DNA of 8,322 nt from JASGDB01 sp049841315 (GTDB lineage Bacteria; Bacteroidota; Bacteroidia; Flavobacteriales; Weeksellaceae), in contig JASGDB010000155.1 of NCBI GenBank assembly GCA_049841315.1, forward strand, positions 1 to 8,322. The letters run 5' to 3'. Both the position numbers and the translations under genes were made by a program. Every line of letters starts with the position of its first letter. Position 1 is the first letter of the stretch. Positions 1-5,148 of the stretch are shown here, in pieces. Under the pieces are notes generated by a model that had not been told where the DNA came from, did not search any database, and saw only the letters and a list, made by a program, of their open reading frames with translations.

Positions 1-81
1 TGTCCCGCCCTCGAACAGTGGAAATTTTTTAACGAAAATTCTTTAAAATTTTTAACGCCTCCGTTTCCGATGTCATTTTAA
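1..81 (+). CDS. C-terminal fragment of an unrecognised protein (cut by window edge)
   Basis: Frame 1 on the plus strand is open from the first base to a TAA at 79-81, giving 26 codons that read CPALEQWKFFNENSLK and then FLTPPFPMSF. The other two plus frames hit stops by position 44. The composition is protein-like, and a plus-strand terminator lies about 100 bp downstream, which fits a gene entering from the left and converging on nrdA. I do not recognise the family, and 26 codons are too few to exclude a chance open frame. Confidence 0.35.
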   Translation, partial: CPALEQWKFFNENSLKFLTPPFPMSF

Positions 82-181
82 AATAATATGGATATTTTTT
101 TTCCATACAAAATGGCGAAGAGCCAAAAAATTAAAAAACCACAGTTTTTCTCATTGAGCTTTACCCAATGCTATTGATTTC

Positions 182-201
182 GCCACTTCGTGGCTTTTTT
201 T
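182..201 (+). terminator. Rho-independent terminator, plus-strand orientation
   Basis: A GC-rich 5-bp stem (GCCAC 182-186 with GTGGC 190-194, loop TTC) is followed directly by seven T residues (195-201). The T-run lies on the plus strand, so it best serves the gene entering from the left edge. Read on the minus strand after nrdA, the hairpin is preceded by A residues and not followed by T. A weaker minus-strand candidate for nrdA is the 4-bp stem at 113-116/122-125, followed by four T when read leftward. Confidence 0.5.
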
Positions 202-203
202 AT

Positions 204-1862
204 TTACGCTTCACAGCTTGAGCAAGTTACAAAATTCACCATCAGTTCTTTGGAAACAGATGAGCTTCTTTGGTAATACAACGTTTTCACGCCTTTTTTC
301 CACGCTTCGATGTAGAGATAATTCACGTCTTTCACCGGCATTGTGGACGGAATCTGCAAATTCAAACTTTGAGCCTGGTCGATATATTGCTGTCTTTGTG
401 CGGCTTGTGAAATAATTTCCATCGGGGAAATTTCACGGAATGTTTTGAACACCGCTTTTTCGTCTTCGGTTAATTCCGCCAAATGCTGCACGGAACCGTG
501 ATTCAGCATAATGGTTCTCCACGTTTCTTCGTTGTCCAGGCCTTTTTCTTGAAGTAAAGTTGCCAAATATTTGTTTTTACGCATAAAGTTTCCTTTCGCC
601 AAACCTGCTTTGTAATAATTGGAAGCAAAAGGCTCGATTCCCGGAGAAGTCTGCCCTAAAATCGCGGAACTGGAAGTAGTCGGAGCGATTGCCATTACCG
701 TTGTGTTACGCATTCCGTAGCCTTTCAGCATTTCCGGTTCGCCGTAAATATTGGCAAGTTCTCTGGAAGCCGCTTCCGCCTGTTCTTTGATATGACGGAA
801 CGCTCTCGCATTGAACTGTGTTGCCTGAAAACTTTCAAACGGAATCATATTTTTTTGAAGATAAGAATGATAGCCCAAAGCTCCCAAACCTAACGCTCTG
901 TGACGCATTGCGAAATTTCTCGCACCTTGCAGATAATAATTTCCTTCGGTTTTTTCAATGAATTCGGAAAGAACGGCATCAAGGAAATAAATGGCAAGTT
1001 TTACGGCATTCGTGTCTTTCCATTCATCAAATAATTCCAGATTCATTGAAGAAAGACAGCAGATAAACGATTCATCTGTTGTGGAAGGAAGCATAATTTC
1101 GGAACAAAGATTACTCGCATTCACGGTTAATCCTGCATCTTTATAAACCTGCGGTTTGTTTCTGTTCACATTATCGGTAAAGAAAATGTACGGAAGACCT
1201 TTCTGCTGGCGGCTTTCCAGAACTCTTGCCCAGATTTTCCGTTTTTCCATATCGCCGTCAATCATATCCTGCATCCAATAATCCGGAACACAAACACCTG
1301 TAAACAAGTTCTGAATCGGGCTTCCAATATCTTTAATGGACAAAAATTCTTCAATATCGCCGTGGTCGATGTCAAGATATGCCGCAAAAGCTCCTCTACG
1401 AACACCGCCTTGCGAAACAACGTCCATAGAAGTATCGAATAATTTCATAAAGGAAACCGCTCCGGAAGATTTTCCGTTGTCGGTAACGGCAGTTCCGCGA
1501 TTTCTCAATTCGCCGAAATATCCGGAAGTTCCGCCTCCGATTTTGGTCTGCATAATGACTTCTCCCATTTTGTGGGTAATGCCTTCGATGCTGTCCGGAA
1601 CGTGAACGTTGAAACAGGAAATCGGCAGTCCTCGCTGCGTTCCCATATTTGCCCAAACCGGAGATGAAAAACTAATCCACCCTTTTACAATCATTTCTTT
1701 GAAAGCGGGCTGCAGTTCGGGTTTGTATAATCTTTTTGCGGCTGCGGTGGTAATTCTGTCGATGGCACCTTCCACGGTTTCGCCTTTCAGCAGATAACCT
1801 CTGTTCAGCATTTGTTCGGATTCTTCGTTCAGCCACCAGATATTTAGTTGTTCTTCCATCAT
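204..1862 (-). CDS. nrdA: Class I (Id-type) ribonucleoside-diphosphate reductase, alpha subunit
   Basis: This is the catalytic subunit of ribonucleotide reductase. It reduces ribonucleoside diphosphates to deoxyribonucleotides in the cytoplasm, using a thiyl radical generated through NrdB. Visible active-site features are C83 in PISCFN, the N251/C253/E255 triad in NLCSEIMLP, C268 in CCLSSMNL (partner of C83), the PTTSSS loop at 394-399, the tyrosine pair Y529-Y530 in TLYYQR for radical transfer, and a C-terminal redox shuttle C547/C550 (CSSCEA). At 552 residues it is about 200 shorter than E. coli NrdA. The barrel starts almost at once, so the N-terminal ATP-cone is absent. The start is fixed to 1862 (ATGATG) by an in-frame TAA 12 bases upstream. 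The leader has no Shine-Dalgarno but is A-rich (ACAAAAGAA). Its partner nrdB lies upstream on the same strand, separated by a toxin-antitoxin cassette. I saw no TAnnTTTG box in the 1863-2029 gap, so it may depend on read-through from upstream. Confidence 0.96.
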   Translation of the reverse strand: MMEEQLNIWWLNEESEQMLNRGYLLKGETVEGAIDRITTAAAKRLYKPELQPAFKEMIVKGWISFSSPVWANMGTQRGLPISCFNVHVPDSIEGITHKMGEVIMQTKIGGGTSGYFGELRNRGTAVTDNGKSSGAVSFMKLFDTSMDVVSQGGVRRGAFAAYLDIDHGDIEEFLSIKDIGSPIQNLFTGVCVPDYWMQDMIDGDMEKRKIWARVLESRQQKGLPYIFFTDNVNRNKPQVYKDAGLTVNASNLCSEIMLPSTTDESFICCLSSMNLELFDEWKDTNAVKLAIYFLDAVLSEFIEKTEGNYYLQGARNFAMRHRALGLGALGYHSYLQKNMIPFESFQATQFNARAFRHIKEQAEAASRELANIYGEPEMLKGYGMRNTTVMAIAPTTSSSAILGQTSPGIEPFASNYYKAGLAKGNFMRKNKYLATLLQEKGLDNEETWRTIMLNHGSVQHLAELTEDEKAVFKTFREISPMEIISQAAQRQQYIDQAQSLNLQIPSTMPVKDVNYLYIEAWKKGVKTLYYQRSSSVSKELMVNFVTCSSCEA

Positions 1863-1881
1863 TTCTTTTGTTTAATGTTCA

Positions 1882-1915
1882 AGGTTTAAAGTTTCAGGTT
1901 TAAAGTTTCAGGTTT
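1882..1915. repeat. 14-bp tandem repeat in the nrdA leader (2.4 copies)
   Basis: The unit AGGTTTAAAGTTTC occurs exactly at 1882-1895 and 1896-1909, and AGGTTT repeats again at 1910-1915. It sits 20 bp upstream of the nrdA start codon and abuts the structured repeat that begins at 1919. Perfect identity between units suggests recent slippage, so copy number could differ between strains and change the spacing of the nrdA leader. Confidence 0.8.
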
Positions 1916-1918
1916 GAC

Positions 1919-2021
1919 CACCCCGTCAAAATTTTCTTTTTGAAAATTTTGCCACCCCTCCAAAGGAGGGGAATTTTGTATCTCTAATACTATTCTTTTT
2001 GACGCTCGCTTCGCTCGCGTT
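1919..2021. repeat. Structured ~100-bp repeat, copy 1 (REP-like, flanks TA cassette)
   Basis: This copy begins CACCCCGTCAAA and ends CGCTCGCGTT. It holds two hairpins: CAAAATTTTC 1927-1936 with GAAAATTTTG 1942-1951 (perfect 10 bp, loop of five T), and CCCCTCC 1955-1961 with GGAGGGG 1965-1971 (loop AAA). The last 42 bp (1980-2021) are identical to 2765-2806 in copy 2 and include the GC-rich motif CGCTCGCTTCGCTCGCG. It lies between the toxin stop and nrdA, in the same orientation as copy 2. Palindromic intergenic repeats of this general type are, to my knowledge, common in Bacteroidota. It could act as a transcript stabiliser or attenuator, but there is no strong T-tract. Confidence 0.9.
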
Positions 2022-2029
2022 TTTAATGA

Positions 2030-2452
2030 TTATTTTTTGAGAGATTTCAAATTTTTTGTGGAAATAGTTTGTTGTTCAATTTCTTTCAATAATTTTTTAT
2101 CTCCAGTCCATAATTTTGCATTCAGTTCTATGCTCAATGCGATAAATGGAGTGTCATTTTCATCTACATTTTGGGTAAGTTTCCACGCTTTTCTCCAACT
2201 TTCTTCGCTAATTAATTCTTCCGAAATTACCTTTATTGTATTGAGAACTTCATTTTTGACGATTTGAATGTCTTTTGGCGAAAGTTTGGAATACTTTTCA
2301 ATTTTTTCTGAGTATCGGTCTAATTCTACAACCAATAATTCCGGAGCATAAAACTCAAACTCATCATCAAAATTCATCAAGATTTCTCCTACATTGGATT
2401 TCGGATTGAGCAATGCACTAAAAATAATATTGGCATCAACCACCAAAATCAT
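2030..2452 (-). CDS. PIN-domain toxin-like ribonuclease (VapC type)
   Basis: This small PIN-fold protein (140 aa) is predicted to be a metal-dependent endoribonuclease and the toxin of a type II pair. The four acidic positions of the fold are visible: D6 in VVDANIIFSALL, E43 in LLVVELDRY, D100 (with D97) in DENDTPFIAL, and D118 in TGDKKLL. These follow the usual PIN spacing, and the length matches VapC-like toxins. Its ATG overlaps the stop of the upstream gene in an ATGA, showing translational coupling to the likely antitoxin. The stop lies 9 bp from repeat copy 1. The target RNA cannot be read from the sequence. The PIN assignment is strong; the toxin role is inferred from size and gene order. 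Confidence 0.85.
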   Translation of the reverse strand: MILVVDANIIFSALLNPKSNVGEILMNFDDEFEFYAPELLVVELDRYSEKIEKYSKLSPKDIQIVKNEVLNTIKVISEELISEESWRKAWKLTQNVDENDTPFIALSIELNAKLWTGDKKLLKEIEQQTISTKNLKSLKK

Positions 2453-2652
2453 TTAATGTACTTTTTTTTATTTTCTTTCCACCAGTTTTCTTTCAGTTCT
2501 TCGGCGAGGTTTTCGGCATCTTTTTCGGTTGCTTTACTGTTTTTAACAGCGTTTTTATATTTTAAGAAATTCAAAATTTTTTGAAGACTCAAAATATCAA
2601 TATCTGAAGGAAGCCGGAAAATAATTTCGTTTGTTGTTCTTTCGATAGTCAT
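2449..2652 (-). CDS. Putative antitoxin of the PIN-type pair
   Basis: This is a 67-residue protein directly upstream of the PIN toxin, with a 4-base ATGA stop/start overlap at 2449-2452. It starts with a short beta-like stretch (TTNEIIFRLP), followed by a predicted helix (LSLQKILNFLKYK, about 22-34) and a charged, lysine-rich tail with ENWWKENKKK near the end. That plan, a small N-terminal part for dimerisation or DNA contact and a flexible C-terminal part to wrap the toxin, is typical of type II antitoxins. I do not recognise a named DNA-binding fold, so the role rests mainly on context. Upstream I see only a weak -7-like TAATTTTA on the minus strand. The pair could have its own promoter or be transcribed from nrdB. 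Confidence 0.75.
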   Translation of the reverse strand: MTIERTTNEIIFRLPSDIDILSLQKILNFLKYKNAVKNSKATEKDAENLAEELKENWWKENKKKYIK

Positions 2653-2705
2653 TTTTGTAAATTTTTCTAAAATTACGAAATTCTAAATGATGTTTGGATT
2701 TTTAA

Positions 2706-2806
2706 CACCCCGTCAAAAATTCTTTGAATTTTTGCCACCCCTCTTTTTAAGAGGGGAATTTTACATCTCTAATACTATTCTTTTTGACGCTCGCTTCGCT
2801 CGCGTT
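2706..2806. repeat. Structured ~100-bp repeat, copy 2 (REP-like, flanks TA cassette)
   Basis: This is a direct copy of the element at 1919-2021, lying between the nrdB stop (2831) and the antitoxin start (2652). The hairpins are CAAAAATTC 2714-2722 with GAATTTTTG 2726-2734, and CCCCTCTT 2738-2745 with AAGAGGGG 2749-2756. Both stems differ in sequence and length from copy 1 yet remain perfectly paired. The distal 42 bp (2765-2806) are identical to copy 1. Together the two copies bound about 680 bp that contain only the toxin-antitoxin genes. Confidence 0.9.
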
Positions 2807-2830
2807 GTAAACTTCCTTCGTCCACCTGCA

Positions 2831-3805
2831 TTAAAACAAATCGTTCGCTGTAATACTCTTATCGTGTTTCGTGTAATCTACCGGGCGTTTTGCAAAGAAA
2901 TCGTCGAGAGAATTGGCGAAAACTTCTTCCTCGAACCAAATCATCGGGCGGTATTGTGCCGGAGTTACGTTGTAGCGGGTTTTCATATTGATTTTCTTCA
3001 AACTGTCATCAACACGGTATTTCATAAAGTTCAGTAAATCTTCTTTTGAGAACACTTCCAGTTCGCCCATTTCAAAAATCCAGTCCAGAATTTCGCCTTC
3101 CAGCTCTACGGATTGGTCCACCAAAGTATAAATATCTTCAATATCGGAATCAGTGAGCAAATCCGGCTGTTCTTCGCGGATTTTATTGATGAGATAAATT
3201 CCGGCATTGGCGTGAATCTGCTCATCTACGGAAGTCCAAGCAATAATGTTGGAAACGTTTTTCATAAATCCTTTAAATCTCGTAAAGGAAAGAATAATCG
3301 CAAATTGCGAAAACAGAGAAACATTTTCTATTAAAATTGAAAACAATAATAAAGAAGAAACGTATTCTTTCGGCGTTGTGGAATTGGCGTGTTTTAAAAC
3401 ATTAGACAAAAAGTCGATACGTTTTTTCACGGCAGGAATTTCTATCACGTTCAGGAACTCCTCATTGTATCCCAAAACTTCCAAAAGGCGGGAATAGGCT
3501 TCCGAGTGGCGGAATTCACATTCGGCAAAAGTCGCTCCAAGACCGTTAAATTCCGGCTTCGGAAGATGATTGTAAAGATTTCCCCAAAAGGTTTTCACGG
3601 AAACTTCGATTTGGGCAATCGCCAAAAGAGCGTGTTTTACCGCATTTTTTTCGTGCGGAGCCAGTTGAGAATGAAAATCCTGCACATCGGCAGTAAAATC
3701 CACTTCGGAATGTACCCAAAAAGATTTGTTGATGGCTTCTACAAATTGCAGAATTTCCGGATATTCAAATGGTTTGTAACTTACTCTTTTGTCAAAAATT
3801 CCCAT
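2831..3805 (-). CDS. nrdB: Class Id ribonucleotide reductase, beta subunit (dimetal radical initiator)
   Basis: This ferritin-like radical-generating subunit of RNR (324 aa) is the partner of NrdA. The six metal ligands can be placed as E67 (in AQIEVSVK), E97 and H100 (ECEFRH), E160 (LIENVSLF), and E195 and H198 (DEQIH), with a tyrosine at Y104, four residues after H100. In the F. johnsoniae class Id enzyme the tyrosine is also residue 104; it is not oxidised, and a Mn2 cofactor activated by superoxide starts the reaction. That work also describes a subclass-specific Lys and Thr near the metal site; K71 and T191 here are my candidates for them. The first ligand is Glu, not the Asp usual in class Ia. 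The C-terminus NDLF is a plausible NrdA-docking tail. No N-terminal ATP-cone is present, unlike some Bacteroidota NrdB. The class Id assignment rests on remembered family features and fits the Flavobacteriia context. It is first in the nrdB / toxin-antitoxin / nrdA array. Confidence 0.95.
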   Translation of the reverse strand: MGIFDKRVSYKPFEYPEILQFVEAINKSFWVHSEVDFTADVQDFHSQLAPHEKNAVKHALLAIAQIEVSVKTFWGNLYNHLPKPEFNGLGATFAECEFRHSEAYSRLLEVLGYNEEFLNVIEIPAVKKRIDFLSNVLKHANSTTPKEYVSSLLLFSILIENVSLFSQFAIILSFTRFKGFMKNVSNIIAWTSVDEQIHANAGIYLINKIREEQPDLLTDSDIEDIYTLVDQSVELEGEILDWIFEMGELEVFSKEDLLNFMKYRVDDSLKKINMKTRYNVTPAQYRPMIWFEEEVFANSLDDFFAKRPVDYTKHDKSITANDLF

Positions 3806-3841
3806 TGTGTTGTTTTTTGTTTTTAGTTAAACTCGGCTTAA

Positions 3842-3850
3842 TGTGGATAA
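3842..3850 (-). promoter_or_regulatory. DnaA-box-like site (TTATCCACA) upstream of nrdB
   Basis: On the minus strand this is TTATCCACA, an exact match to the classical DnaA box, 37-45 bp upstream of the nrdB start. A degenerate neighbour, ATAACCACA, follows at 3852-3860. DnaA boxes regulate nrdAB in E. coli. Whether this applies in Flavobacteriia is inference, and a 9-mer can occur by chance. Confidence 0.35.
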
Positions 3851-3942
3851 GTGTGGTTATGGAATTAAAATGCTGGTTATTAGCAATTTAATGAAAATAT
3901 TCTTCACAAATCAAAGATGATTTCACTTCCACTGTCGGAAAA

Positions 3943-3950
3943 CAAAAGTA
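3943..3950 (-). promoter_or_regulatory. Candidate nrdB -7 promoter box (TACTTTTG)
   Basis: On the minus strand this reads TACTTTTG, a full match to the Bacteroidota -7 consensus TAnnTTTG. The upstream -33 position is weak (TTTC-like around 3970-3973, where TTTG is expected). The implied start near 3936-3938 would give a leader of about 130 nt that carries the DnaA-box-like site. Confidence 0.35.
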
Positions 3951-4011
3951 GAAAATGACGGGCGAATGTGAAAGTGTTAAAAGATAAATGTCTGTCTTTT
4001 AGAGGTAAAAG

Positions 4012-4020
4012 TTTTCCACA
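4012..4020 (+). promoter_or_regulatory. DnaA-box-like site (TTTTCCACA)
   Basis: TTTTCCACA fits the relaxed DnaA-box consensus TTWTNCACA and is followed at once by TTCACACA. It lies about 210 bp upstream of nrdB and about 60 bp upstream of the candidate -7 box, on the opposite strand to the site at 3842-3850. Confidence 0.3.
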
Positions 4021-4201
4021 TTCACACAGAAGTTCCTTTATTAGTACGTTCGGGATTTTCGGAAAAAAAATCAATGGTTTTAGCTCAATTATTAATTAAA
4101 CATTTAACAAAAAACTCCCTATTTTAAAGACAAGAATATTAAACAAATAATACAAATTCCATAATCGAAGCTAATTTTCAGTGCATCTGCGAAAAACAAA
4201 G

Positions 4202-4846
4202 CTACTCCACATTCCATTCACGGTAAAACTGCTCCAAAAATTTCAACATAAAATTGTGTCTTTCGGAAGCTATTTTTTTGGCTTCGGAAGTATTCATTAA
4301 ATCTTTCAGTAAGAGCAATTTTTCGTAAAAATGATTAACAGTCGTGCCGTTGGATTTTTTGTATTCTTCTTTGGTCATTTGCAATTTTGGCGGAATATCG
4401 GGGTGGTACATGAGATTATTTTTAAAACCTCCGAAATTAAAAGTCCGTGCAATTCCTATCGCCCCGATGGCATCTAAACGGTCGGCATCTTGAACGATTT
4501 TCAGCTCAACCGGCAATTCTCCTGTCAGTTCTCCCCTGTTTTTGAACGAAATATTTTTAATGATAAACAAAACCTCATCAACAACCGATTTCGGAAGATT
4601 TTCTTTTTCAAGAAATTCACGGGAGATTTTTAATGCCAGATTTTCATCGCCGTCGTGAAATTTCGGGTCGGCAATATCATGAAGCAGAGCGGAAAGTTCC
4701 ACAACCAATGGATTACCGCCTTCTTTTTCGGCAATTTTCTTCGACAGTTTCCATACTCTTTCTACATGAAACCAATCGTGCCCGGCCTCTGCTCCTTCTA
4801 ATTTTTCTTTTACGAATTGTATGGTGTTTTGGATTAAAGGAGACAT
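4202..4846 (-). CDS. HD-domain metal-dependent phosphohydrolase (YpgQ/YedJ-like)
   Basis: This is a cytoplasmic HD-superfamily hydrolase of 214 residues. The metal-binding H...HD...D set is visible: H27 in HDWFHVERVW, H56-D57 in SALLHDIAD, and D122 within VQDADRLDAIGAIGIAR (119-134). The GHDWFHVERV and DADRLDAIGAIG signatures place it with the YpgQ/YedJ group. B. subtilis YpgQ is reported to act as a metal-dependent nucleoside triphosphate pyrophosphohydrolase. The length is normal for that group and no other domain is present. It sits upstream of nrdB on the same strand with a 396-bp gap, so a shared transcript is possible but not shown. A role in trimming NTP or dNTP pools beside the RNR genes is inference. 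The start at 4846 fits the family length, and a -7 box lies just upstream. The stop is TAG. Confidence 0.88.
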   Translation of the reverse strand: MSPLIQNTIQFVKEKLEGAEAGHDWFHVERVWKLSKKIAEKEGGNPLVVELSALLHDIADPKFHDGDENLALKISREFLEKENLPKSVVDEVLFIIKNISFKNRGELTGELPVELKIVQDADRLDAIGAIGIARTFNFGGFKNNLMYHPDIPPKLQMTKEEYKKSNGTTVNHFYEKLLLLKDLMNTSEAKKIASERHNFMLKFLEQFYREWNVE

Positions 4847-4859
4847 TTTTACTTTTTTA

Positions 4860-4867
4860 CAAAGATA
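4860..4867 (-). promoter_or_regulatory. Candidate -7 promoter box (TATCTTTG) for the HD gene
   Basis: The minus strand reads TATCTTTG, a full TAnnTTTG match, 14 bp upstream of the HD-gene ATG. The start of transcription would fall about 8 nt before the ATG, giving a very short leader. No good -33 TTTG is visible. A short inverted repeat (CTCGT 4874-4878 / ACGAG 4892-4896) lies where -33 would be. Confidence 0.35.
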
Positions 4868-4915
4868 GGAAACCTCGTTTTTCGTAAGAATACGAGATTG
4901 AATTCAGCTCACAAT

Positions 4916-5071
4916 TTATTTACTATTCGATGAATTCCGTCTTTTAATAAAGGATTTTAACATGTTGTTTCTTTCTTTAAGGAAGCAAAGACTATGAATA
5001 AATTCATATTTGAGCGACAGCTTAATCACCCGAGTAAGCGAATTAATTTTGCCCGCTAAATTTTCAGTCAT
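4916..5071 (-). CDS. Possible 51-residue basic small protein
   Basis: An open frame runs from ATG at 5071-5069 to TAA at 4918-4916. The product starts MTENLAGKINSLTRVIKLSL, continues through EFIHSLCFLKERNN and ends in a basic, serine-rich tail (FIKRRNSSNSK). It would be a small basic protein with an amphipathic helix-like middle, without a signal peptide or a clear transmembrane segment. The ATG lies 77 bp downstream of the stop of the beta-helix gene on the same strand, so it could share that transcript. There is no Shine-Dalgarno, which is normal in this phylum. A near -7 box (AATCTTTG) lies about 25 bp upstream. I do not recognise the family, and an open frame of this length can arise by chance. 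Confidence 0.3.
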   Translation of the reverse strand: MTENLAGKINSLTRVIKLSLKYEFIHSLCFLKERNNMLKSFIKRRNSSNSK

Positions 5072-5148
5072 TAGTCATTATATTTTCTTTAAACGCAAAG
5101 ATTCTGCCGAAGTATTTGTAAGAAAAAAGTATATTTGAAAGTCTGAAT

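Larger units (their letters stand above)
3806..4201. other. 396-bp gene-free region upstream of nrdB
   Basis: No convincing reading frame lies here. The stretch holds a candidate nrdB -7 box (3943-3950) and four DnaA-box-like words: TGTGGATAA 3842-3850, TGTGGTTAT 3852-3860, TTTTCCACA 4012-4020 and the adjacent CATTCACAC 4019-4027. The part next to the HD gene (about 4085-4200) is plain AT-rich sequence without a clear terminator hairpin. I saw no obvious paired NrdR box. Confidence 0.6.
4847..5148. other. 302-bp gap between the HD gene and the beta-helix gene
   Basis: Apart from the HD-gene promoter candidate and a possible 51-codon frame (4916-5071), this stretch shows no clear structure. 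I found no terminator with a T-tract after the beta-helix gene; the only palindrome is a weak 5-bp pair GCTTA/TAAGC around 5020-5039. Confidence 0.5.

Noticed and set aside
1919..2806. CRISPR array or integron-type cassette
   Set aside because: There are only two repeat copies ~680 bp apart, with genes rather than spacers between them, and no cas genes, integrase or attC-like core.
2687..3037. 116-codon plus-strand frame across the nrdB 3' end
   Set aside because: It runs antisense through nrdB and repeat copy 2 and has no family resemblance; it is a shadow of the minus-strand genes. The same applies to the plus-strand frames at 218-415, 1336-1605, 1609-1797, 2037-2267, 3113-3334, 3246-3497, 3506-3826, 4633-4887, 5968-6462 and 6589-6900, and to the minus-strand frames at 1396-1656 and 6003-6290.
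2831..3805. Class Ic-like NrdB without the radical tyrosine
   Set aside because: The Glu first ligand is Chlamydia-like, but tyrosine 104 is present and numbering matches the class Id enzyme of F. johnsoniae.
3806..4201. Replication origin, because of DnaA-box-like words
   Set aside because: There are too few boxes, no dense array and no dnaA or dnaN neighbour. Promoter control of nrdB is the simpler reading.
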